Assembly: GCA_964558295.1 (NCBI GenBank)
Contig: CAZLDQ010000109.1
Coordinates: 1 to 19,328 of the forward strand
Reading direction: 5' to 3'
Source of the DNA: JBDKTH01 sp964558295
GTDB lineage: Bacteria; Planctomycetota; Planctomycetia; Pirellulales; Thermoguttaceae
Length of the DNA stretch: 19,328 nucleotides
Shown here: in pieces, positions 1-7,356 of the stretch
How positions within the stretch are numbered: position 1 is the first letter of the stretch
Layout: every line of letters starts with the position of its first letter
Notes under the pieces: model-generated
Seen by the model: only the letters and a program-made list of their open reading frames with translations
What the model was told of the DNA's origin: nothing
Databases searched by the model: none
Translations under genes and position numbers: made by a program

Positions 1-69
1 CCATTTACCTCATCAGGAGGCCAGCGTCGGTTTTAACATTCCCTGGGACATCCCGTAGTTCGCCATCCT

Positions 70-171
70 TCAGAAACCGAAAATAACGCGGCCGACGAGC
101 TTCTCAGCGCCGAAATCGAAAGCGAACAGCACGCAGAGCGTGAACAGAACGGCCGCCATGGAGTCTTTCAT
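70..171 (-). CDS. 33-aa ORF with a duplicated signal-peptide-like sequence
   Basis: This is a short ORF starting ATG at 171 and ending TGA at 70-72. Its first 24 residues closely match the signal peptide of the secreted protein encoded just upstream (185-1129): both share AVLFTLC, then L-x-AF-x-F, then AEK. The ATG follows the upstream stop by 13 bases, so the two would be co-transcribed. After AEK the reading frame ends within 10 codons. In the -1 frame, coding-like sequence continues for about 27 codons to a TAA near position 8, so this may be the start of a frameshifted paralogue rather than a genuine peptide gene. No function is recognised. Existence as a translated product is uncertain; the sequence similarity itself is clear. 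Confidence 0.35.
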   Translation of the reverse strand: MKDSMAAVLFTLCVLFAFDFGAEKLVGRVIFGF

Positions 172-184
172 TGTCGCTGGAATT

Positions 185-1129
185 CTATTTCTTTTGGTCC
201 GTTGCACCGGGTTTGTCGGCTGCGCCGATCGACCATTCGGCCTTCATTCGATAGGTCTCAGCCTTATCAGCTTGCGAGGCTTTCGTTTCTCCGTTCTCCT
301 TCATGGAGCCGCTCCACGTGGCGCCAATCAAACGGCCTTCAAACGTTCCGGTTCCACGAGAAAAACCTTGGCCGCCCCACTTGTCATTCCACACATGCTC
401 TTCACGCGTCGTTCCGCTCACGCGCGACTTGCCGTTTTCAGGCGAAATCTTTCCTTCCCAACGAATAGTTGAATGTTCAGACACAATCGATTCGGAACGA
501 ACTGCTTCCAATTCGAATTCAAGCTCGAACCGTTCGCCGGCGATTGTGAGTTTGGCTTGGCTGGTTGAGTCGAATGGAAATTCGGTCTCGCCGGTTATTC
601 TGATGCCCTTCATGTGAACCGACACGAGTTGCGACTGTTTACCTCGATCAGTTCCGTGGCCTTTATCATTCGGTGGTGCGGGAGTGGGCGTGCTGTCGTC
701 GGGCACAAGCGTGTAGGTAAGCGTGCCTTGCGCGCCGGGAAAACCGCCGACGATCAGCAGGTACTCGCCAGCCGCAAGTTCCATTCCCGGTTTGAAGTCC
801 TCCTTGGTCGGTCGCCGTTTCGACTTCACACACTTGATGTTGCCCGGACGCAGAACGTCGGACTCGTAGCCCATCTTCGGATCGCCACAGCGGAACTTCA
901 GGTCTACTGCTTTGTAACCTTCGGGAATCGTGAACGGCCCGGGCTCTAGCTCGGCCTGGATGCTGGGGTCCAGCGCACGGTTGGGATAGATCACCCGCGC
1001 GTCAACGCTGTGTTTTGTGCCGGACAATCCTCTAGGGTCGCTGGAGGTTTTCGGGGCCTTCTCTGCGCTGAAAGCGAAAGCGGTCAGGCCGCAAAGCGTA
1101 AACAAAACGGCTTTAATGGTGTTTTTCAT
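185..1129 (-). CDS. Secreted protein of unknown function (314 aa)
   Basis: I do not recognise this gene. The N-terminus is a typical Sec signal peptide: basic residues K2 and K6, a hydrophobic core at about residues 7-20, and likely cleavage after A22. Two β-rich halves are separated by a Pro/Thr-rich linker with PTPAPP at about residue 150. The first half includes a GEYLLIVGGFPGAQGTLTY stretch that resembles an extracellular β-sandwich. The second half, about residues 168-300, has alternating hydrophobic and charged strands such as LTIAGERFELEFELEA. No catalytic motif, lipobox, C-terminal sorting signal or transmembrane segment is visible. The gene lies in a lower-GC segment than the rest of the window. 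The weak ribosome site before ATG is usual for planctomycetes. Export to the periplasm or cell exterior is a fair inference; the role is unknown. Confidence 0.75.
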   Translation of the reverse strand: MKNTIKAVLFTLCGLTAFAFSAEKAPKTSSDPRGLSGTKHSVDARVIYPNRALDPSIQAELEPGPFTIPEGYKAVDLKFRCGDPKMGYESDVLRPGNIKCVKSKRRPTKEDFKPGMELAAGEYLLIVGGFPGAQGTLTYTLVPDDSTPTPAPPNDKGHGTDRGKQSQLVSVHMKGIRITGETEFPFDSTSQAKLTIAGERFELEFELEAVRSESIVSEHSTIRWEGKISPENGKSRVSGTTREEHVWNDKWGGQGFSRGTGTFEGRLIGATWSGSMKENGETKASQADKAETYRMKAEWSIGAADKPGATDQKK

Positions 1130-1137
1130 GGCTGTAG

Positions 1138-1233
1138 TTAATGGGCGATGGCGTTAGGCCCCTCGGCAGTCTTTTTCTCAACAACCAGCGGACGGTACTT
1201 GCCGCGACGATACGTTTCGGCGTGTTGCAGAAT
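1138..1233 (-). pseudogene. Possible C-terminal gene remnant
   Basis: Reading the minus strand gives about 31 coding-like codons (…HAETYRRGKYRPLVVEKK…) ending in TAA eight bases before the ATG of the 185-1129 gene. Immediately upstream in the same frame is TGA, and then about 14 further coding-like codons. The close spacing and protein-like composition suggest the degraded tail of a former upstream operon member. A chance open stretch cannot be excluded, and no family is recognised. Confidence 0.15.
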
Positions 1234-1236
1234 TCA

Positions 1237-1604
1237 TTCTGTGTGAATCTTTCCGTTCTCGCCATTTACGGATAGGTTTCACCACCAACACCAGCAGACT
1301 GAGAAACCCGCTGAGCTACTCAGTCGTTCTCATTTTTCAGAACCAGCAGCGGGGTGAACAAAGCAATGCCTATTTTATCATACCCCAAATTAGGGCCAAT
1401 TCATCTACGCTTTAACCGGGTTCCTTTCGGGCCTCGAAAGCAACCGGCCTGTTAACTCAGAGGGGTATGTTAACCAGAGATTTGGAGATTTTTGGTACGA
1501 AATTCGATAACGTAGGAAGTCTTGCGCACAAACGAAAAAAGCGGTTCTAGAGTTGGTAGTGGATGTATGTTGTGTAATGTCACGACCAGAACTGGAGAAC
1601 CGCG
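1237..1604. other. Intergenic stretch with a possible IS left end
   Basis: No credible gene is visible here. The stretch is AT-richer than the window average. Around 1461-1500 the sequence GTTAACCAGAGATTTGGAGA resembles the terminal region of IS256-type elements and stands about 105-145 bases before the transposase-like start codon at 1605, which is the expected arrangement. I see no matching right-hand inverted repeat in the window, so the assignment as an IS end is inference. Confidence 0.3.
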
Positions 1605-1739
1605 ATGACAAGTGTAGCAGATGAAACGAAGGTTGGGGAATTTCGGGAGGTGATTCGGATCGACGAGGGCCAGCTCAAAGGGCACGTGGCGGAGGTGGTG
1701 CGGCAGTCGGTGGAGGAGCTAACTGCCCAACCAGCATGA
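1605..1739 (+). pseudogene. Truncated IS256-family-like transposase (N-terminal 44 codons)
   Basis: A GGAGAA ribosome site lies 8 bases before ATG 1605. The 44-residue product contains VIRIDEGQLKGHVAEVVRQS followed by VEE. From memory of the family, this resembles the N-terminus of planctomycete and other IS256-family transposases, where it leads into VEETLN-LLDAEAD. Here similarity stops right after VEE and the frame terminates at TGA 1737-1739. A full transposase is roughly 400 residues, so about 90% is missing, including the DDE catalytic core. The deletion joint lies at about 1719-1722, and the bases beyond it show no transposase sequence. It is inactive and marks past transposition or deletion here. 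The family assignment is from recognition, not search. Confidence 0.5.
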
Positions 1740-1754
1740 TGCTCACATTCGGAG

Positions 1755-1780
1755 CTGGGTTCCCCCAAGGGGGAACCCAG
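1755..1780. repeat. Perfect 12-bp inverted repeat (palindromic element)
   Basis: CTGGGTTCCCCC at 1755-1766 and GGGGGAACCCAG at 1769-1780 are exact reverse complements separated by AA. In RNA this would give an 11-bp stem with a CAAG loop. It lies 56 bp beyond the stop of the GH28 gene on the minus strand and just after the transposase remnant. There is no T-run, so it is not a standard intrinsic terminator. A dispersed palindromic repeat or an mRNA 3'-end stabiliser are the likely alternatives. Confidence 0.6.
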
Positions 1781-1835
1781 GAGACGCAAGCCCCTATGCC
1801 AACTCTGGAAACCAATGTGCGCACCTTGACAGACA

Positions 1836-3140
1836 CTACCGCTTGCCTTCGTCCGTCGCCGCGGTGAACGTCACTCGGTCCAAGGTGAGGCGTTCCACTC
1901 CGCGGATGTCGAACGCGTTCTTGCCGCCGGGGAGGATTTCGAAACGGACGTTGTTGAGGAGAATGTCGCTCACGCGGTCCCCTTTGCGCAATTGGAAGAC
2001 GGGATACTCAGGGGAGCGGATCGTCATGTTCGAGAAGGTGATGTTGCGCAGTTGGCTGATCTTGGCATCGGGAGCGAAGACGATGTTGATCGGGGCCCTC
2101 TTGCTCTCCAGGCTGATGTCGCTGAAATGCACGTTTTGGACGCCGAACGGGCGTACGGCGTCGCCTTCCGCCAAGGGAGGCACGTCCGGGCCGCGCGGCG
2201 GATCGTTCGGGACGTGGTCCAACGCGGGCAAATACATGGAAATGCCCATGTTCGATTCGCGAATGATCAGGTTGCTGAACCGGCAGTCGCGGACCTCGTA
2301 GTCGTGCGTCCAGCCGATGCGGATGGCCGACTGGCGGCTTTGCAGCACGCAGTTGGAGACGACGACCCGTTCGCAGGCCTTCGGTTCGTGGAGTTGATGC
2401 TGATAGGCGCGGAGGATAATGGAATCATCGCCGCTGGCGACCAGGCAGTCGCTGACGGTGACATCGCGGCAAGAGCCGATGTGAATACCGTCGCCGTTGG
2501 GGATATTCGGGTCCATGTTAATTCGGAGCCCACGGACGTTGACGCGGTCGCAGTCTAACAGCCACATGCTCCAACCGGCCGGATTGACCATCATGAATCC
2601 TTCGAGAAGGACGTCCTGGCAGCCGACCAGAAAGATGTTACGTCCGGTGATCAACTGGTCATGTTTGCGGCGCCACATTTTGCCCTCGCCAGGCGACTCG
2701 TGGAAGAGTTCGGCGTGGCCGTTGATCGTGCCGCGGCCGCAGATCGTGATATTCTTCTGGGCAACCGCATAGAACATCGCCCGCTTGTTCCGCCGTAAGG
2801 TGTATTCGACGCGCCAATGGGGCGAGGGCTCGAATTCCGGGTAGAGCAGTGGATCGGGGCCACCGTCAAGCGACGCGCCGGCTTCGATTTCCAGGCGGAC
2901 ATTGGAGCGCAGGTAGAGGGTATAGGTCATGAACGGGCCCCCGGCCACGCGGACCGTGCCGCCCCCGGCCGCGGTGCAGGCGTCGATCGCCTTCTGAATC
3001 GCCGCCGTGTTGTTTGTCTTGCCATCCGGCACGGCGCCAAAATCGGTGACGTTGAACACGTGGTCTTGACCGGCGCCTTGGGCGATGGTGCACACGGTTA
3101 ACAGCACAACAATGGGTAGGTATCCGGTCTGGTGTCTCAT
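1836..3140 (-). CDS. Secreted glycoside hydrolase family 28 (polygalacturonase-like) β-helix enzyme
   Basis: The 434-aa start at 3140 is chosen because AAGGA lies 9 bases upstream and a signal peptide follows (MRHQTGYLPIVVLLTVCTIA, cleavage near AQGA-GQ). Residues 28-70 carry the typical opening of this fold (VTDFGAVPDGKTNNTAAIQKAIDA … GGGTVRV). The rest is a repetitive right-handed β-helix. The catalytic segment N215-G-D217-G-I and G237-D238-D239 preserves the 21-residue spacing between the acidic residues of GH28 polygalacturonases. However, the usual GHG histidine position reads RQS (269-271), and a clear RIK motif is absent (NMGISM at about 298-303). The enzyme may therefore act on a non-pectic or modified polysaccharide, or by a variant mechanism. 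It is probably exported for polysaccharide breakdown. The fold is confident; substrate and activity are not. Confidence 0.85.
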   Translation of the reverse strand: MRHQTGYLPIVVLLTVCTIAQGAGQDHVFNVTDFGAVPDGKTNNTAAIQKAIDACTAAGGGTVRVAGGPFMTYTLYLRSNVRLEIEAGASLDGGPDPLLYPEFEPSPHWRVEYTLRRNKRAMFYAVAQKNITICGRGTINGHAELFHESPGEGKMWRRKHDQLITGRNIFLVGCQDVLLEGFMMVNPAGWSMWLLDCDRVNVRGLRINMDPNIPNGDGIHIGSCRDVTVSDCLVASGDDSIILRAYQHQLHEPKACERVVVSNCVLQSRQSAIRIGWTHDYEVRDCRFSNLIIRESNMGISMYLPALDHVPNDPPRGPDVPPLAEGDAVRPFGVQNVHFSDISLESKRAPINIVFAPDAKISQLRNITFSNMTIRSPEYPVFQLRKGDRVSDILLNNVRFEILPGGKNAFDIRGVERLTLDRVTFTAATDEGKR

Positions 3141-3350
3141 CTCATTTCCTTGTGCGCGTGCGCGGTTCGTGATCAGCGAGAGATTGTCAAATGAGGCGGC
3201 GGGCGATCCGCAAGTGACGGACACTATTGGGTGCCCATTGCGACGATTTTTCCTCCCGCACTGTCTGCAATATAGCGCCAGGAGCAGGGGAGGCAATGAC
3301 ATGTTGGGTCAAAAGATCTGACACTATGAAGCGGTCATCGGGAAAGAGTT
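3141..3350. other. Divergent intergenic region with short TGTC-type repeats
   Basis: No gene is supported here. The region carries two copies of GACACTA, at 3220-3226 within TGACGGACACTA and at 3320-3326. A third copy, within TGACAGACACTA, lies at the other end of the GH28 gene (1827-1838). It also holds the 5' leader of the GH28 gene. These may be decayed ends of a small repetitive element. Open sequence on the minus strand upstream of 3140 lacks a start context and is not taken as coding. Confidence 0.35.
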
Positions 3351-3379
3351 TTGCGGCAATGGCTCCGGGGGGGTATCAT
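3351..3379 (+). promoter_or_regulatory. Candidate sigma70-type promoter for the HzsA-like gene
   Basis: TTGCGG (3351-3356) and TATCAT (3374-3379) are separated by 17 bases. This matches a -35/-10 pair with a good -10 and a weak -35, and would give a leader of about 35 nt. A strong Shine-Dalgarno sequence, GGAGGAGG (3411-3418), follows before ATG 3422. This is pattern recognition only. Confidence 0.35.
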
Positions 3380-3421
3380 TGAAGGCGGCAGTCGTTCAGG
3401 CTATTGGGCGGGAGGAGGATG

Positions 3422-5767
3422 ATGCGAGATCGGTCGGTCGGAGTGTTCTGGGTTGTTGCATGGATGGGGATCTGGCTGGTCAGTGGCCCGTTGGGATCTG
3501 CACGCGGTGAAGCGGATCCGGACACGTTCCGGAAGACGGTCGAGCGCGACTGGGAAGCCCAGGAAGCACGGCGGGGGCGTATGTCTTCTTCTCCCCAAGC
3601 GACGCAAGAGGCCTTCAGGCGTGCCGAGCGGCTTCTGAACTACCTGAAGCAGCTTCCCGGAATGCCGTCGCTTGACGGGAAGGAGCGGGAGTTGGAGTGT
3701 CTGCGTTCCGAGGTGGGCAAGGTGGAGAAGCTGGCGGCATCAGAGCGCGAGGGGGTGTATCGCCGGGTACGTGGGCTTGCACGCTCGATCGCGCTGGAGA
3801 ACCCGCAGGTGACCGCGCAGCCGCTCGTGTTTCTTGAACGCCGGCGGTTCACCACTCAGATGCTTCACGAGTATATGGGCTACTACTACGATTATGCCGA
3901 TATTGCGGGGGGCGGCGTCTACGTGCTGGAGGAGCCGGGGCGTTCGACCAAGGTGCGCGACTTGATCGCCGGACGCCTGCCGCGGGGAAACTACACGACA
4001 TTGGCTCTTTCCTACGATGCCCAAACGGTCTACTTCGCCTTCAGCGAGCGTGCGGCGAAGAAGCCAGACTTCTACTCGCCGGAACGTCGCTGTTTCCATC
4101 TGTTCGCCTTGGATCTGACGAGCGGCGAGTTGCGTCAACTCACCGAGGGACCGAACGACGATTTCGATCCGTGCCCGTTGCCTGACGGTGGAATTGCGTT
4201 CATGTCGACTCGCCGGGGCGGTTTCGGACGGTGTCATAATGTCTGGGAGCCGCTTCCCGCCTATACCTTGCATCGGATGGACGCGAGCGGGGAGAACGTT
4301 CGAACCTTATCGTTTCATGAAACGAACGAATGGCATCCGTTTGTCCTGAACGACGGCCGGATCGTCTACTCGCGGTGGGACTATGTGGACCGTTCAGCGG
4401 CGAATTTCCACGGCCTCTGGACGACGAACCCCGACGGTACAAGTCCCCGAATCCTGTTCGGCAATTACACCGATCGGATCAACGCTTGTTACCAGGCCCA
4501 TGCGATTCCCGGCTCGCAACGGGTCCTGTTTGTGGCCGGAGGGCATCACTCGGCGGTGGGCGGTTCCTTGGTGCTGCTTGATCCCACCAAAGTCGCGTTG
4601 GATCCGAAGACCGGAGAAGACCGGTTTGACTCGATCGAAGTCCTCACGCCGGAAGTGTGTTTTCCCGAAGCGCCTGATTGGCCGAAGAGTTACTTCCACA
4701 GTCCCTGGCCATTGTCGGAGACATGTTTTTTGGTATCGTTCAGCTTCGAGCCGTTGCCGGGCATGGGCCCCGGCGAACCACGCGACACGACGACCGCGCT
4801 CTATTACTTGGATCGGTTTGGCAACCAGGAATTGCTCTATCGAAAGGAGGGGATTTCCTGCATGTATCCGATCCCTTTGGCCCGCCGCCCCACGCCGCCG
4901 ATCCTCCCCAGCAAGCTCGATCCGCAGTTGGGCGACGAGGGGGAGTTGGTGCTGGCGGATGTCAATCGTAGTCTGCGAAACCTGCCGCCGGATCGTCCGG
5001 TGCGGTCGTTGCGTGTCTATCAGGTTTTGCCGAAAACGACGACGCATGTCAGCAATCAGCCACGAATCGGATATGCCCATGCGGAGCCGGCCCGATTGCT
5101 TCTGGGGACGGTTCCGGTGGAAGCGGACGGTTCGGCCTCTTTCCGGGTGCCGGCGGGAAAGCCGATCTATTTTCAGGCGGTTGACGCTTCGGGCCGGGCT
5201 GTGCAGACGATGCGGAGTGTGACCTATCTTCAGCCGGGGGAGCGGTACACGTGTGTCGGCTGTCATGAACCTCCGGAGACGGGCGCGCCGCCTCGGCAAT
5301 TGCTGGCCCTCAAGCGTCTGCCCTCGTCGCTGGCGCCGGGGCCCGAGGGGACCCGGCCGTTTAGTTATCCCCGGTTGGTCCAGCCGGTGCTCGATCGGCA
5401 CTGTGTGCGTTGCCACGACGGCAGCCAGGGACCGGACAAGAGCCCCTTGGTGCTTACCGGGGAACCGGCAGGCACGTTCAGCCGGTCGTATGAGAATCTG
5501 CGCTCCTATGTACGATGGTATGAATGGGGCGAAGCAAGCATCGCTCAAATTACGACCTCGCCAGGCCAGCAGGGGGCGGATATGAGCCCCCTGACCCGAA
5601 TCCTGGCCGATCCGACCCATGCGTCCGGCGCCAACCTATCGGACGAGGAGCGGCTGCGGTTGTTCGTCTGGTTGGATTCCAATGCCCCGTTCTATGGGAC
5701 GTATGGAAAGGCGGAACAAGAAGCGCAGCGACAAGGGGAAGCCGTTCCGGTTCCGTCGGTTCAGTGA
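3422..5767 (+). CDS. Secreted β-propeller diheme protein, HzsA-related (781 aa)
   Basis: ATG 3422 is preferred over ATG 3419 because GGAGG (3411-3415) is then 6 bases away. A signal peptide spans residues 1 to about 33. Residues from about 100 to 520 look like a TolB/PD40 (WD40-like) propeller, with repeats such as QLTEGPNDDFDPCPLPDGG, HPFVLNDGRIVYSRWD and a central GHHSAVGGSLVLLD block. The C-terminal third carries two haem-c attachment motifs, C611-V-G-C614-H615 and C661-V-R-C664-H665. This architecture is that of planctomycete proteins annotated as related to the hydrazine synthase alpha subunit (HzsA). Family size is usually 700-1000 aa, so it looks complete. It is expected to be an exported c-type cytochrome. 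Nothing nearby (no other hzs genes) indicates anammox hydrazine synthesis, so the substrate is unknown. Confidence 0.85.
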   Translation: MRDRSVGVFWVVAWMGIWLVSGPLGSARGEADPDTFRKTVERDWEAQEARRGRMSSSPQATQEAFRRAERLLNYLKQLPGMPSLDGKERELECLRSEVGKVEKLAASEREGVYRRVRGLARSIALENPQVTAQPLVFLERRRFTTQMLHEYMGYYYDYADIAGGGVYVLEEPGRSTKVRDLIAGRLPRGNYTTLALSYDAQTVYFAFSERAAKKPDFYSPERRCFHLFALDLTSGELRQLTEGPNDDFDPCPLPDGGIAFMSTRRGGFGRCHNVWEPLPAYTLHRMDASGENVRTLSFHETNEWHPFVLNDGRIVYSRWDYVDRSAANFHGLWTTNPDGTSPRILFGNYTDRINACYQAHAIPGSQRVLFVAGGHHSAVGGSLVLLDPTKVALDPKTGEDRFDSIEVLTPEVCFPEAPDWPKSYFHSPWPLSETCFLVSFSFEPLPGMGPGEPRDTTTALYYLDRFGNQELLYRKEGISCMYPIPLARRPTPPILPSKLDPQLGDEGELVLADVNRSLRNLPPDRPVRSLRVYQVLPKTTTHVSNQPRIGYAHAEPARLLLGTVPVEADGSASFRVPAGKPIYFQAVDASGRAVQTMRSVTYLQPGERYTCVGCHEPPETGAPPRQLLALKRLPSSLAPGPEGTRPFSYPRLVQPVLDRHCVRCHDGSQGPDKSPLVLTGEPAGTFSRSYENLRSYVRWYEWGEASIAQITTSPGQQGADMSPLTRILADPTHASGANLSDEERLRLFVWLDSNAPFYGTYGKAEQEAQRQGEAVPVPSVQ

Positions 5768-5832
5768 ACTGTCGAATGAACGGCGATGTATCGGAGAATC
5801 GGTGTTGCCCTGCACGAAACCTCGCGAGTCTT

Positions 5833-5949
5833 ATCGGAATCGGTTGGTGGGACTCGCTCGGTTCGACATTAATTCAAACCGTTTGGTCTTGGTGACCGCT
5901 CGTGTAGCAGTAGGGTCAATACCCTTTGTCCGCTCGGCTCACTCTACTG
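5833..5949. repeat. Dispersed repeat copy A (117 bp), 3' of the lipoprotein gene
   Basis: This aligns with 7698-7817 in the same orientation. The first 73 positions differ at about 13 by eye (roughly 82% identity), and the two copies differ by a single 3-base gap. The repeat ends 8 bases past the stop of the minus-strand lipoprotein gene. Near its right end, read on the minus strand, AGGGT-ATTG-ACCCT forms a small hairpin that copy B also has with a different stem sequence. No function is recognised. Confidence 0.7.
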
Positions 5950-5957
5950 GAATCGCC

Positions 5958-6386
5958 TCAATGATGGACGCTTGTCAAGTGAAAGTCGAATCGATTGGGG
6001 GCGTTGCTGGTCACGATAGCCTCCAATTGGCCCGCTTCCTTGAACTGGACGGGCTCCATGATCGCGAACACCTCTTGCGTCTTGGGATCCTTGCGCGTGC
6101 GGCCGGTATCCTTCCATAGTTGAATGGTGACGGCATACTTGCCAGGACTCAAGCCTTTGTCAGCGGGAATCAGGAAGCTGCCGTCACGGTTCAGCGGGGC
6201 GCCGGACGAGTTGCCGTTGTTGTCTGCTACGGGCCGAAAGCTGATCATGCCTTGTCCTACCACAGGCTGGCCGTCCAGCGTTACGATGCCGCCGGCCGAT
6301 TGCCGATTATCGCTGCGAGAACAACCACTGAGCAACATAAGGGGCAGAAGCATCGCTGGAATTAGGTTGCGTGCCTGGTGGGCCAT
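5958..6386 (-). CDS. Small lipoprotein with carboxypeptidase-regulatory-like (transthyretin-like) fold
   Basis: This is a 142-aa protein. A basic start and hydrophobic core lead to the lipobox L19-S-G-C22, so it should be lipidated at C22 and anchored in a membrane. The remainder (GGIVTLDGQPVVGQGMISF… and GLSPGKYAVTIQL) has the pattern of the small β-sandwich 'carboxypeptidase regulatory-like' lipoproteins that commonly follow DUF1559 genes in planctomycetes. The start lies 13 bases after the stop of the DUF1559 gene, which indicates an operon. The molecular role of these lipoproteins is not established; a structural or adhesion partner of the pseudopilin is inference. Its stop is followed within 8 bases by repeat copy A. 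Confidence 0.8.
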   Translation of the reverse strand: MAHQARNLIPAMLLPLMLLSGCSRSDNRQSAGGIVTLDGQPVVGQGMISFRPVADNNGNSSGAPLNRDGSFLIPADKGLSPGKYAVTIQLWKDTGRTRKDPKTQEVFAIMEPVQFKEAGQLEAIVTSNAPNRFDFHLTSVHH

Positions 6387-6399
6387 TGTCAGAATCTCG

Positions 6400-7356
6400 C
6401 TAGTTGTCGATCGTGATCGGTTCTCCGCCGCTGGGAGTTCCCATGGCCCGCCACACGGTCAAAGAGATTGTGTTGGGGACAAACCGTACACTGCCGTCGC
6501 ACATCCCCGTTACCACGCCGCCGGGATGAAAGCTGCGCGCCGTGTAGACAACATATTTCTGTACGTTCAGAACGGCCATGCAGGGGGCCTGGGGAGGATC
6601 AGCGGGACCACAGCGGCCGGTACGCGCGATGTCGGGTGTGGGATCGTTCGGCGTGTATTCTTGCATGAAGACGGGCCCTTCGTCCTGCCACCAACAGCCG
6701 CGCAGGCAACTACTGCCGCCGGGAATCAACTCCGAGGTCATCAGCGTGTTAGAGGTGCCGTCTTTGACGGCGGTCAAGGTGATGCCAAAGTTCCAGGCGA
6801 AGACGCCGTCGATATGCCCAGAGGCCTCCATGCCTGCGCTGTTGGGGACGTTCGGATCGCCGTGACCGAAGTTGCCTGCATAGGAGCCTCGGGAATAGCC
6901 GTCAGGCAGAGACCAGCTTGCCCCGGTCCAGTTCGCCGTCACGGTTCGATCCGAGGGGCATTGCATAAACGGATACTGGCGTTTGAGCGCCTCGGTCTCT
7001 CTGGCGTTGCCGGAAGGTGTGTGCGGGGCGGTCCAGAGGAAGCAGTCGGAGGCTGCCTTTTGCTCGACAAAAGGAAACAGCCGCGCTAGCCATGTCCATG
7101 TCGTATCGCGCGAGGTGACCGCTCCGGAACCTTTGGCCGCATAGATCACCCCATAGCCGAGAGGGAATTGGTTGTGCGAGTCATGGTACATGTGCCCGGC
7201 CAACCCGATTTGCTTCAGGTTGTTCGTGCAGTGCATCCGTCTTGCCGCTTCCCGGGCCGCCTGAACGGCCGGTAACAATAGGGCGATCAAGATGCCGATG
7301 ATGGCAATGACTACCAGGAGCTCGACAAGGGTGAATGCCCGGTGTTGCGTTATCAT
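6400..7356 (-). CDS. DUF1559 protein with type IV prepilin-like N-terminus
   Basis: The 318-aa start at 7356 has GGAGGA 8 bases upstream and places the prepilin leader at the N-terminus. The residues after A7 read FTLVELLVVIAIIGILIALL, with glutamate at the +5 position. A7 stands where a glycine is more usual before the prepilin-peptidase cleavage site. The helix continues into VQAAREAARRMHCTNNLKQI, the hallmark of DUF1559. The C-terminus has the family's H-PGG…DGSVRF motif (SFHPGGVVTGMCDGSVRFVP). Planctomycete genomes carry many such proteins, presumed to be secreted or surface pseudopilins of unclear role. It forms a two-gene operon with the downstream lipoprotein gene. The DUF1559 assignment is firm; function is unknown. 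Confidence 0.9.
   Translation of the reverse strand: MITQHRAFTLVELLVVIAIIGILIALLLPAVQAAREAARRMHCTNNLKQIGLAGHMYHDSHNQFPLGYGVIYAAKGSGAVTSRDTTWTWLARLFPFVEQKAASDCFLWTAPHTPSGNARETEALKRQYPFMQCPSDRTVTANWTGASWSLPDGYSRGSYAGNFGHGDPNVPNSAGMEASGHIDGVFAWNFGITLTAVKDGTSNTLMTSELIPGGSSCLRGCWWQDEGPVFMQEYTPNDPTPDIARTGRCGPADPPQAPCMAVLNVQKYVVYTARSFHPGGVVTGMCDGSVRFVPNTISLTVWRAMGTPSGGEPITIDN

Noticed and set aside
3141..3302. N-terminal extension of the GH28 protein to 488 aa
   Set aside because: The internal ATG at 3140 has AAGGA upstream and is followed at once by a signal peptide, which the extension would bury.
4394..5620. Long minus-strand open frame (408 codons) within the HzsA-like gene
   Set aside because: Arg/Gln-rich antisense translation with no motif; the plus strand carries the CXXCH motifs and signal peptide.
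3422..5767. Anammox hydrazine synthase subunit
   Set aside because: Only the broad HzsA-like architecture is visible; no partner genes are nearby and the family is widespread in non-anammox planctomycetes.
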